Source of the DNA: Dendrolimus kikuchii | Taxonomy: Eukaryota; Arthropoda; Insecta; Lepidoptera; Lasiocampidae | Assembly (NCBI GenBank): GCA_019925095.2 | Contig: CM034389.1 | Span: 14,577,435-14,641,434 of the forward strand | Direction of reading: 5' to 3' | Length of the DNA stretch: 64,000 bases | In this document: piece by piece, positions 1-10,600 of the stretch | Position numbering within the stretch: position 1 is the stretch's first letter | Layout: each line of letters opens with the position of its first letter | Notes under the pieces: generated by a model | Told to the model about the DNA's origin: nothing | The model's input: only the letters and a program-made list of their open reading frames with translations | The model's database searches: none | Made by a program: the position numbers and the translations under genes

Positions 1-2605
1 ATTTCTTCCGTAAACGGAGTATGTTATGTAACTCTCCAAATAGACAAGCACAATTATAACAAAAACCGCTCTTCGTACTTGACTCTCTCTGCGCAGATAT
101 TATTATCGGCCATGATATCTTAGGTTGTCACTCAGCTCTTGAACTTAACTTCGGGGGTCCAAAGGAACCCCTTAATATATGCAACGTTATGGCGGCGTCG
201 GTACCTGAAGTTTCGTTATTCACGAATCTCACAAGTGGCGTAAAGCCTATTGCAATCAAATGTAGAAAACATTGTGAAGATGATATTATATTTATACGAG
301 AAGAAATTGGCAAACTTCTAAGAGACGGAGTTATTGAACTGAGCAATTCACCATGGCGAGCTCAAGTCCTAGTTACTGGAAGCCAGACGCATCGCAAGCG
401 TCTTGTTATAGATTACTCTTAGACTATAAATAGATTTACTGAATTGGATGCTTATCCCTTGCCCAACATTGAGTCAATTGTATCAAAAGTTGCTGGAAAT
501 AACGTTTTTAGTCAAATTGACTTGCGAAGTGCTTATCATCAAGTACCTATTTTAAAAATGAGAGAATCTATACTGCTTTTGAGGCTTGTGGAAACCTATA
601 TCAATTTACTCGTATACCTTTTGGTTTAACTAATGGAGTTGCAGCCTTTTAAAGAACTTTACATTACATTATAGCTAAATAAAAGCTAAATGGTACATAC
701 GCGTACCTTGATGACGTCACTATTTGTGGAAAAACAGATGAAGAACATGATCAAAACCTGAAACAATTCAAGGAAGCGGTCATAAAATATAATCTTACAC
801 TAAATGAAGGAAAACGTGTGTATAAGCAGCATTCTATTAAATTACTAGGTTACAAAATCGAAAATAACACTATTCAGCCAGATGAAGATCGACTCAGTCC
901 TCTAATGAATCTACCTATTCCAATTAATACTCGATCTCTTAAAAGAGCTCTTGGTATGTTCGCCCACTACACTAAATGGATCAGAAACTTTTCTGAAAAG
1001 ATCAACTCTCTTACGAATATATCTTAATTTCCCCTTAACAAAAATGCGATTGACTGTTTTCAAAAATTAAAACTGGATATAAAGAGATCAGCACTAACGG
1101 TGATTGATCCAAATGAGACATTTACTGTTGAAACAGATGCTTCGGAATAATCTATAGCGGCGTCTTTGTCACAAAATGACCGACCAGTAGCTTTCTTCTC
1201 TAGATCTTTATGTGACACTGAACGTCGTCATTTTTCGATTGAAAAAGAAGCTAGCGCTATAGTTGAAGCTTTAAGAAAATGGCGCCACTATCTTATCGGA
1301 CGACGCTTTCTTCTAATAACTGACCAAAGATCCGTCTCTTTTATGTTCCAACAAAGTCTTAAAAGTAAAATAAAAAATGAGAAGATTGAGAGATGGCGTC
1401 TAGAATTATCGAGTTTTAAATATGACATTATTTATCGCCCAGGTAAGGAGAATACTACAGCTGATGCCTTATCACGCGTCTGTTCGAACATAAACACCAA
1501 AGTCAGGTTGAAAGAATTGCATGATATAATGGGACATCCCGGTATCGTTCGGATGGCACATTGGAGACGATCCAAGAACCTACCATATACAACTGACGAC
1601 ATTAGGGTAATAACTTCAGGCTGTCGTGTATGCGCTGAAGTAAAATCTAGATTCTTAAAATTGCAAGGAAAACTCATAAAGGCTTTAGCGCCATGGGAGA
1701 GACTTAATGTCGATTTTAAAGGACCATTACCTACTAAAACAAGTAATCGCTATATTTTGATAATTATAGATGAATATTCACGTTTTCCATTTGCTTATCC
1801 ATGTAAGGACCTTTGTGCAAGCACTGTAATAAGATGTTTTACTGACTTATTTTCTACATATGGCGCTCCACAATATATTCACACAGATCGAGGAACAGCG
1901 TTCATGTCAGACGAACTACGACGTTTTCTGTTATCGAATGGAGTTGCATGCAGTAGAACGACACCTGATAATCCTCAAGGAAATGGGCAAATAGAGCGCC
2001 TCAATGGAACGCTATGGAGAACTATAAAATTATATCTCCGTTCAAGAGACCTTGATCCCATTCACTGGGAAGAAGTCCTGCCATCTGCCCTACATTCAAT
2101 TCGATCCCTGTTATGTACTACCACTAACGCAACTCCTCACGAGAGATTCTTTAATCATCCACGTCGGACAGCAAACGGGGGATCCTTGCCAACATGGCTC
2201 CTAGAGCCGGGTCCAATATTGATGAAAAACAATAATAAACGCTCTAAATACGACGCGGATGTGGAAGAAGTGGAACTTTTAGAAGCGAACCCATCCTATT
2301 CTTATATTAGATTACCTGATGGCCGTGAGACAACTGTGTCAAATAGACAACTCGCTCCCCTACCAAGAGATCAACATATACCTGATTCAAGTGACCAGTT
2401 CTCAGGTATTGAAGTTGATGAAGAGGTCGATGCAGGATCACCATCGACTGGTAATGAGAATTCTCCAGCTGAAACGAACCAGTTGCCGAATGAGAATTCT
2501 TCAGCTGAAACGAGCGAGTTGCCGATGCTTCGGCATTCTACCAGAGCTAGGCAGGCTCCACGTTACCTGCAGGATTACGAAGTAGGAGGGGTGAATGTGG
2601 TGTAA
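1..2605 (+). mobile_element. Decayed Ty3/gypsy LTR retrotransposon, pol region
   Basis: The stretch reads as pol in the order reverse transcriptase, RNase H, integrase, which is the Ty3/gypsy order. The RT part is broken: stop codons at about 420, 627, 1024 and 1148 interrupt it, but the palm motif YLDD is readable near 700-712 and a segment with FSQIDLRSAYHQ lies near 507-542. The downstream RNase H-integrase part is still open. The 5' end (gag, protease, primer-binding site, 5' LTR) lies outside the window. No envelope frame follows the integrase, and I could not define a 3' LTR with confidence. The element is non-functional as it stands. Assignment to Ty3/gypsy is firm; the clade is not determined. 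Confidence 0.85.
1151..2605 (+). pseudogene. Gypsy-type RNase H and integrase segment (open frame)
   Basis: The frame opens after the stop at 1148-1150 and runs uninterrupted to TAA at 2603-2605. It starts with the RNase H region (VAFFSRSL, FSIEKEASAIVEA, ITDQRSV, ADALSRV), then an integrase zinc-binding region ending in CRVC, then a core with the expected D,D,E residues in NVDFKGPLP, IHTDRGTAF and GQIERLNGTLW. A short basic C-terminal tail with a Glu/Ser/Asn-rich repeat follows (NENS-AET repeated twice near 2455-2515). There is no native start codon, so it could only be expressed as part of a polyprotein whose upstream part is broken. It is a relic of the element, not a host gene. Confidence 0.85.
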
Positions 2606-3604
2606 ATCCTTCTTAATATGTCGGCACTAATTTGAAGGTGTCAACTTGTAAAAGAAATATTTTGACATTATTCCTTCTATAATTTTGATTAGAATAAAAC
2701 CAAATATTAAATTGGTTTTGTCTTTCCTTTATGTCACCGAGTTAAAATAGAACTTGACCAACTTTGCGCTAAACAATGCTACACTATTAGTAAATAAGTC
2801 TAAGTCTATATCTTACAACCTTAGATCATATAAACGTCTAGATCACGCATCAATTGCACAAAAACGGCCCAAAACAAGTGCACCAAAATTGGTGCACTGG
2901 CTTCAGTGGCTTCCCACGCCTGTTAGTGTCATTTCGATTACTTTACTGGTTAGAGCTCTCGCAAAAAAAATAATTATGCCTGCGCTATTAAAATGTGTCG
3001 GAACTATTTTAAAACGGGAAAGGATAAGGATAAGATGTCATTTAATCGGAAAACTTAACACTTTTCTCATGATTTCTTTGTAAAAAGGTGAAATTTAATT
3101 TCGACATTTTCAAGGTTATCGAATTGATTGATGTTGTCAGATGAGAAGTGTGACTTATTTTCCAAAATTTGGGGATTTTCTTACGATTTTTTTTTATTTA
3201 TGAAATATGAATAATTGGAAAAATCTATAGAAAACAGACATGTAATGTTTGTTTATCCGGTTTTCCTAAAGTAGTTTATATTACGTTTTAGACTTCCTAC
3301 GGATCCAATTGTAGCATATTGTTGGACAAAGAGATGGATTTTGAAAGAAAATATTTTGAATCATTTTCGGAAACATTTTTACACTATGTTTTTTATATTT
3401 TCTTATCAACGGCACAGTTGTATTGAAAATTTAAGAATACTTAACCACCATATAAAATTATTTCTAATCTAACCTTAGCTCCTTGGACAATATTAACCTT
3501 TTAATGTAACCTTATGACGTTTGACATAGAATTGCCAGAATGCGTGCTGCAAATATCGTCAAAGAGGATGTAAAAAAAACTGAATATCGTTTAAAGCAGA
3601 TGCT
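2606..3604. other. Intergenic, no gene seen
   Basis: AT-rich sequence directly after the gypsy integrase. It may include the 3' untranslated region and a decayed 3' LTR, but no duplicate LTR is available in the window for comparison. A 109-codon frame at 2754-3083 has no recognisable domain and looks fortuitous. Confidence 0.4.
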
Positions 3605-3620
3605 TCGGTCGGAGTTATCT

Positions 3621-3828
3621 GTACTAATATTATAAAGAGGTAAAGTTTGTAAGTTTGTGACGTTGTAGGGAATAATCTCGGGATCTACTAAACCGATTTT
3701 AAAAATTCTTTTACTGTTGGAAAGCTACGTTAACAGGGAGTGTCATAGGCTATATAACATGACGCTTTATACCACGGGAGCGGGACAGACCGCGGGTGAA
3801 TCCGTGCCGGGCCGCTAGTAATATTATA
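3621..3828 (+). repeat. Short interspersed repeat with Helitron-like CTAGT end
   Basis: About 200 bp ending in a GC-rich hairpin-prone segment followed by CTAGT at 3815-3819, as Helitron 3' ends do. The 10-mer TAATATTATA flanks both sides (about 3625 and 3819), which could be a target duplication and would argue against a simple Helitron. A related piece in the other orientation appears near 37620-37690. Confidence 0.45.
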
Positions 3829-3835
3829 GATAACT

Positions 3836-4339
3836 GTTTATTGTCATAATTAAGATACTAATTTTGTCTATATTCTTTTAGCTGCATTTCCATTAATTCC
3901 TAACAAAGAAATAAGTTAATATATTAATACGATAAAAAACAAATTTTCGTTCATAAAATAATCAAACTAAACTAGTTTGAATAATAAAAATTTTTGGATA
4001 TGAATATTTTTATTTTTATAATAGCCCTTTTCAAATGGTTTAGTTGCTCTTAAGTCCCTGCATTAAACTATCCCGTGTACCTACCCCGTAGTTCCTATTA
4101 CTGATATAAATTTTGGATTATACATAAAGCCTACTACCCAATATAAACCTATGGAATCGTTCCAAGTCTACTATTACAAATGATTTCACTGCCTTTTAGC
4201 GCAGGATAATCTTTGGGTTATAAATAGTCATCTAATAGCCTTCGTTAATATGATGTGTAACACAAAAATAATTTGCCATTATGAATAGTTTTTTTAGAAT
4301 TATTACATTAGTATTGGTAATTAACAGACTTAAAAAAAT
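3836..4339. other. AT-rich spacer, nothing recognised
   Basis: No open frame, repeat or RNA gene could be supported in this stretch. Confidence 0.4.
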
Positions 4340-4525
4340 TGATCGTTTACTAGCGGAGGGTAATGTCAGGAGCTTTAAGAACAGACGAGCGTGCATAAAA
4401 AGAGTTATGAATGTCAAAGAAGCAAGTGAGGTGTGTAAGAATGGGCCTAAATGGCGCTCTGTTGTCCGTGCCTACCCCGCAAGGGAACTGACGTGAAGTA
4501 ATGTATGTACGTATGTATGTAGAAA
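4340..4525 (+). mobile_element. 3' fragment of RTE-like LINE
   Basis: Encodes the last residues of a LINE protein ([17 protein letters not shown] and onward), then ends in an ATGT/ATGTACGT microsatellite tail. The same C-terminus and tail recur at 14155-14711 (minus) and 48193-48350 (plus). Heavily 5' truncated. Confidence 0.65.
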
Positions 4526-5328
4526 AATGTATTAATATTTGTACAGGCATTTTATTGCGAATTAAAATTACTACATGTGCTAAAATGTGTTATGAACTCA
4601 TTTGTGCATGTATTTTTTTATGGTTCGTTCCAAGACACACAACTTTTCTTGCTAATACTTTATTTAAAAAAAACTAAAACCTCTGAGTAATATTAAATTA
4701 TATCACATAAAGCGATTAAATCATAACGATCATTTAAACTTTTCACTTACATAAAAAATATTTAATTATAAAAAATGGGGTGATATTTTTTTCCTGATAT
4801 CCCGAAAACGCAGAGTGAATTTAGCAACGGTTCGCGTTTTTGATGCCGTTTTTGGCGATGTTGTTTGTTAGCAATGCTCTCTCTAGACATGTTATATCTC
4901 AATGCTTACAACTTACTTAACTTATTAAATTCATAACGGTTAAAATTCGGCTAGCTATTATCACTGTAAAAACGGTAGGGCTGGCTGTAACAGGTAAAAT
5001 AAGAGACCTGTTCCACCTGTTCCTGTTTCAGTGAAAGAACAGTTCCAGTAACCTGTTCTAAAATAACAGACTGTTGTGTTGCAACAGGTTTAAGGAGTAA
5101 TATTTTGCTTTGTTTACAATATTTTGTTTTTTTACGAAAATAATCAAAACAAACAAAGAAACAAAACACAAAAATCGAAATGAATCACAAACTAACTACA
5201 TACTACAGAAAGATTTGCAGAGTCACAGACTCAGAGAGGATACGAGGTTCAGAATAGTTCGGATTCATGCTACGCCTTTCATCTCAGTTATATGTTTTTG
5301 CCACCATATTGTCACCTGTCTAATAAAT

Positions 5329-6622
5329 ATTAGGTCTTTACATATGAAATTGGCGTTTTGTAAGGGAGGAACATAAAGTGGATTTCTTTTTAATATAACA
5401 TATTTATTTAATCAAAGTATGTATCATGTACCATTGCTATCTATGCACTTCTGCCATCTCATAGATAGTTCATTGATCCCTTTACTAAAAAAACCATTCG
5501 GACGGGAATCAATAAAATCTTTGAAGGCGCTTTGGACTGCCCCATCGGAGTTGAATTTTTTGCCTTGCTAGTTAATAGTTATCCAAATTTCGAAAAAAAT
5601 GGTAATCTGTTGGAGCAAGGTCCGGGGAGTACGGTGGATGTCTTAGACATTCCAATTGAAGCTCCTCTAATTTGGTAGCCCTTTGTTGCGCGGTGTGTGG
5701 TCTAGCGTTATCCTGAAGCAGCAATGGCCTAGAGCGATTGACCAGCCTCGGTTGTTTAGCAGCCAGCTTGTCCATCATGGTTTGCAGTTGCTGACAATAG
5801 ACATCCGCCGTAAAGGCCATATTTAAGAAAGCTGTAGTTAACGACACCGGCACTAGTCCACCAGACGCTCATAAGTAATTTTTTTTTGAGTCAATTTTCG
5901 CTTGAGGCAGGATTTGGCTGGTTCGCCAGGGTTCAGCCATTTCGATGAGCGTTTCCGATTGTCGTACAGGATCCACTTTTCATCAAAGGTAATGATTCGA
6001 TTTAAAATCCCTTCATTATTGTGGACGTTGAATAATGTAACGCAGCAGTCGACGCGCGATTGTCGGTTTGCTGCACTCAATTCATGAGGTACCCACCTTT
6101 CAAGCTTTTTCACCTTCCCAATTTGCTTCGAATGGATTAAAACAGTTTTATCACTAACACCGAAGCCTGCAGCTATCTCGGACGTGGTTTGCGATGGATC
6201 CGCTTCCACAATAGCCTTCAATTTTGCATTATCAACTTTGGTCTCGGGCCATCCACGGGGCTTGTTCTGCAGGTCGAAATTTCCAGAACGGAAACGTTGG
6301 AACTAAAAACGCATTGTATTTTCTTTCTACGACACCGCCGCCATACACATTAATCCTTCGAGCCGTTTTGGCAGCACTGGGGCCACGATTGAACTCGTAC
6401 TCGTAAATAATGCGATATTTCAAGTTTTCCATTTTGTAAACTGAGTGACGCAAAGAAAAAACCAAAAGAGGAAAAAACAAATGAATTACGGTTTTCAAAA
6501 CACAAAAGCATAAATAAATATCTGTATAAAGTTGAAATTGGAATTCCTCACCAAAGCGGAGATATTTGAGATCAAAGTGGCCAGTACGACAAAACGCCAA
6601 CTTCATATGTAAGGACCTAATA
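5329..6622 (-). mobile_element. mariner transposon with both terminal inverted repeats
   Basis: A ~33-bp terminal inverted repeat begins TATTAGGTC at 5329 and is mirrored at 6590-6622 with few mismatches. TA lies at each tip, as expected for mariner target duplication. The ~1.29 kb length is normal for mariner. The internal transposase is broken by frame changes, so the copy is dead but structurally complete. Confidence 0.88.
5420..6432 (-). pseudogene. mariner transposase (DD34D), frameshifted
   Basis: The start codon is at 6432-6430 (MENLKYRIIYEYEF). Three frames together cover the protein: an N-terminal helix-turn-helix region, then a second frame at 5853-6221 with SQTTSEIAAGFGVSDKTV and the first catalytic Asp in FDEKWILYDN, then a third at 5572-5853 with LLQDNARPHTA and YSPDLAPTDYHFF. 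Thirty-four residues lie between the second and third catalytic Asp, which is the mariner signature. The N-terminal part is also disrupted, and the C-terminal ~50 residues lie in a further frame down to about 5420. A cut-and-paste transposase would act in the nucleus on the element ends; this copy cannot make one. Confidence 0.85.
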
Positions 6623-7136
6623 GTAATAATTTTAAAAGTATGTTATCTTAATGATAGATAATGTCATATTTTAAATGATATATAACAGTACCTTTATTAT
6701 TATACACCATAATTTATGCGTGTATCCGAATGTATTTACAATTATTACCAAAATAGAATTGGAATAGGGGCATGTTATTGCTATCTTTTTCGTTTACAGT
6801 ATGTGAAAGGAGAAGAGCTTGTTTCAAACTGTTTACTTTGAAACAGGCTCATGTATATGCTATCTTTTTCTATTACTCTATGTGAAAAGAGTTTGTTCAA
6901 AACTGTTTTGTTTCGGACTGTTTGCTGTGGAACGGAACATAATGGAAAAGACTGGAACAGGCAGAACAGTTGGAACAGTTGTTTCGGTCTTTATATAACA
7001 GGGCAAAAGTTTTTTTATAGAGAAACCTGTTGCGTTACCTGTTCCGACATATACGCCTCACTCCTAAAAAACGGTGTAAACGGTTGTTGGTACTTTGCTG
7101 ACAACACTGGCCGACACTGAAAACCATTCTAATTTT

Positions 7137-7407
7137 TAGAGTTTTTGGCGGGAACTAAAAGAGGACGTTGTGCTGTGCAGTTTTATTTTCTAAAAATGTG
7201 TAAAATCACTCTAAAATGAACAATAGTTTTAGGATATTGATAGTTTTTGAGTAGTAATTATGTGTTTTTGTGAGAAATATGAACTGTATAGTCAAATGTG
7301 TGTCGAGTTTTCACAAGAACTCCGTTATAAGGCGTCGATGTAGCCTACAATACAATTGCGCCTGGCTTAAAGGCCTAGTTGCCAAGCCATAAACATTTAA
7401 AAAAAAG
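7137..7407 (+). mobile_element. SINE-B copy 1 (270-bp retroposed repeat)
   Basis: Begins TAGAGTTTTTGGCGGGAAC and ends in a short A run. It is flanked by a TCTAATTTT duplication (7128-7136 and 7408-7416), which supports retroposition. Two further copies are at 33030-33299 (minus) and 61108-61380 (plus). This copy ends about 225 bp upstream of the SF3B6 start codon. Confidence 0.7.
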
Positions 7408-7631
7408 TCTAATTTTAAGCATAAAGCATACGTAGTATCCATAGTAGTTTGTGCATAAAGCAAAATAAATAAACAGTTTGGGCGACTGTTCAGTGTTCAT
7501 TTTAGTTTGTTTTCACTTTTTAGATACTTAGATAAATATTACAGTTTTAATAGTGTACCGTTCACAGCTCTAACGAGATACCGTTTAATCTCAATTAACA
7601 AAATTCGTGTTTAATATCATCGAAGAATAAA

Positions 7632-7661
7632 ATGGCATTAGCACTACAGCGTCGAGCAAAT
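7632..7661 (+). CDS. SF3B6: SF3B6 coding exon 1
   Basis: Encodes the first ten residues ([10 protein letters not shown]) and ends in phase 0 before the GTACGT donor. The 5' UTR upstream has no clear TATA box. Confidence 0.93.
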
Positions 7662-10600
7662 GTACGTAATTAACAGTAAACTCAATCGATGCATCTTTTC
7701 TTGAATAATTGAGCTAATCTAATTTATTAAATACATATATTTTCAATTATTTTAGGTTAGACTCCCACCTGAAGTAAATAGAATATTGTACGTCAGAAAT
7801 TTACCATACAAAATATCTGCAGAGGAAATGTATGATATCTTTGGAAAATATGGAGCTATTAGACAGATACGCGTGTAAGTCATATCGAAAGTTATTTACT
7901 CTAATAGTAATTTTATATATATAATATATATATATATATTATTTAAATTTGCATAAAGGCGGAACCCGAAAATTATGCGTTTTTTTTATATACAAGATTA
8001 TAATTATGGTTTGCTATGGTACAATAACGAAATTAAAATTGTCGGAAAGCCTTCATTTAGGCACATAATTAATAAACAATACAATTACCTTAGAATATAC
8101 ACAGACTGCCTACTATGCTAATATTATTATTGTAAAGTAATAGGGCACGTTGCTAAACACTTATGATTTTGAGCACAAACACATAAGTTAACTTAAAAAC
8201 AATCAATATCTTACTTTATTAAATTTTAAAGCACATTTTATTAGGTTAAAAACTACAAAACACTTCCCAGATAAAACCGCCATGCTACATAAAGTAAACC
8301 ACACTGCTAAAGACAAATCTTTTTGTTGTAATTTAGTTCATCAGAGTGGCAGGCAAAGGAAATAAATCCATACAGCGTTGTCTGATGTATTCTTAATAAA
8401 AAATAGGCTGTTTGGATTTATTTCCTTTGCTTGCCACTCTTTAGGTTGGGTTAGCTTCACACTAGAGCTCAAATATGCAATGCCAATGTTAGCAACACAA
8501 AAAATAGGTTGTGAGGAGCGGTTGAAGGTTGCGACCAATGAGAAGGTCAGTGGGTTAGGTTAGGTTAGCTTCAGACCAAAGCCGCAGGCAGAATCGACTT
8601 TAACCATAATTTATGGTAAGCAGTCGGTTCTGCCACTTTGCTACTTGTTAGGCAAAAACACTAAATCCATACAGCATGAATATCAATATTTTTCAATCAA
8701 TCTGAAGATCATTGAATGACATGAAAGTATGGAATTTTAGATTTTTCACATTATTGTAACTAAGATAATTAATATATTTTTCTAGTTTGTATATATAAAT
8801 ACTGACTACATGCAATACCAATGTAAGCAGAACAAAGTATATGTGTAAGGTCGAAGGTGTAACCAGTGACAAGGACAGTGGGTTAGGTTAGGTTATCTTT
8901 AGACCAAAGCCCACGAGCCGAGCGAGCGAAGCGAGCGTCCCGCGGTAGCGGCCGGCGAGTGGCAGAACCGACTGGTTTCCATTTATTCGTTGATAATATT
9001 AATAAAAGTTAAAGTCGGTTCTGCCACTCGCCGGCCGCTGCCGCGGCACGCTCGCTTCGCTCGCTCGGCTCGTGGGCTTTGGTCTAAAGATAACCTAACC
9101 TAACCCACTGTCCTTGCCATAACCTTCGAACACCCCTCACACCTATATATTGTTTGTCTAACATTAGTATTGCATGTTGTCGGTAATTATATATACAAAC
9201 TACAAAAATATAATAATGATCTTAATCACAATAATGTGAAAAATCTAAAATTCCGTATTTTTATGTCATTCAAAGATGTTCAGTTTGATTGAATAATATT
9301 GATATTCATGCTGTACGGATTTAGTTCCTTTGCCTGACATTTAGCAAAGTGAGGTAAAAACTTTGTCTCTCAATATTATTAATCTGAGGTTTTACTTACA
9401 AATTACAAAATGTCGTGATTTTTTAGCAATGCCGTAATATTTGATTTTATAATTATTAATTATTTTGATCATGTCATATATGTTACATTTGCAGACTAAT
9501 CCCAAAATTAAAATAATTGTGTTTTTATTATAATTAGTAGGTAAGTCGTCACGCTAAAATTGAACATTATTTCTAGCGATATAATGCACGTATTTCGTAC
9601 CTAATTAATTGTATTGTTTATTAATTTTTTGCCTAAATGATGGCTTACCGATGATTTTAGTGTCGTTATTGTACCATAGAAAACCATATGTAAAGTCTTT
9701 GAATACAAAAAATGCGTAATTTTCAGGTTCCGCCTTTATGCTCCATTGGCTGCAATACAATCCTTTAAACATTGAGGCTAGTTATCAATAAAAGAACACA
9801 CTCTTTCAGTCTTTCTCTCTCAATTAGGGATGGGCCGAATGTGGATTGAACCGAATACAAACTTCGGCCGAACATTCGGTTTCATTTCAACATACTTTTT
9901 GAGAGCGACACGTCGTGACTTGATAACGCTGTAAATTTTAAGTATGAGTAGGTGGATAAAAGAATCGATTTTTAGACTTTTGATTGAAAAAAAATCACCA
10001 TTTCATAATGTTCATTTTGTAAAAAGTGATTTCAATCAAAATTAAAGTTGTAATTGCTACTGTCCCTTAGACATGTTTTTTTTTTAATTCAAGTTATGCA
10101 TTATAATTAAGCAGTTGCACTATTTATACTATTTCCATTTCTTTATTTTCTTGATGACAGCTCCTGTGGAAACTTGAATGAGCATCTTTTTTACATTATG
10201 TATACATTATTTAATAAAAATATGATGCTTAGGCACATACAAGGTCATAGCAGAGTCGGAGAAGCTGATAGGGATGGAGCTATCGATAAACATAACACAA
10301 TAACAGACCTGATATTTTTTTACAAAGTGTAAGAAACTAAACTATTGCCAGATAATTTTGTACAAATTCATTAACTAATATTACATTTCATTACAAGATG
10401 TAATTATATTATGTTGATTCTTTATTTATTTATTTTAATCAAAGTCTGATGAATCGTCACTGTCACTTGATGAGCTCTCCTTAAATTTATTATAAGTTCC
10501 TGTACTTCTATATTATCAAATGCCACATGAATTTCCCAATCCGATGCTATAATGTTTTGGGTTCTTCTCACAATTTTTTCCCAGTGTTCGGCGGTTACTT

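Larger units (their letters stand above)
4970..7060. repeat. AACAGGT-rich flanks around a mariner
   Basis: Segments 4970-5110 and 6790-7050 are dense in AACAG, CTGTTC and ACCTGTT words in both orientations, and the mariner at 5329-6622 sits between them. The pattern resembles the subterminal repeats of a hAT-like non-autonomous element split by the mariner. I could not find matching tips, so the outer boundaries are approximate. Confidence 0.35.

Noticed and set aside
2605..3000. 3' LTR of the gypsy element
   Set aside because: No second LTR to compare with and no clear TG..CA ends, so I did not annotate it.
6851..7120. 89-codon Cys-rich frame (MYMLSFSITLCEKS..) as a small secreted protein
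   Set aside because: It lies in the AACAG-rich repeat arm, and no signal peptide or conserved Cys pattern could be supported.
8341..8563. Two opposed 61-65-codon frames
   Set aside because: They arise from a small inverted repeat inside the fold-back element, so each strand reads a similar peptide.
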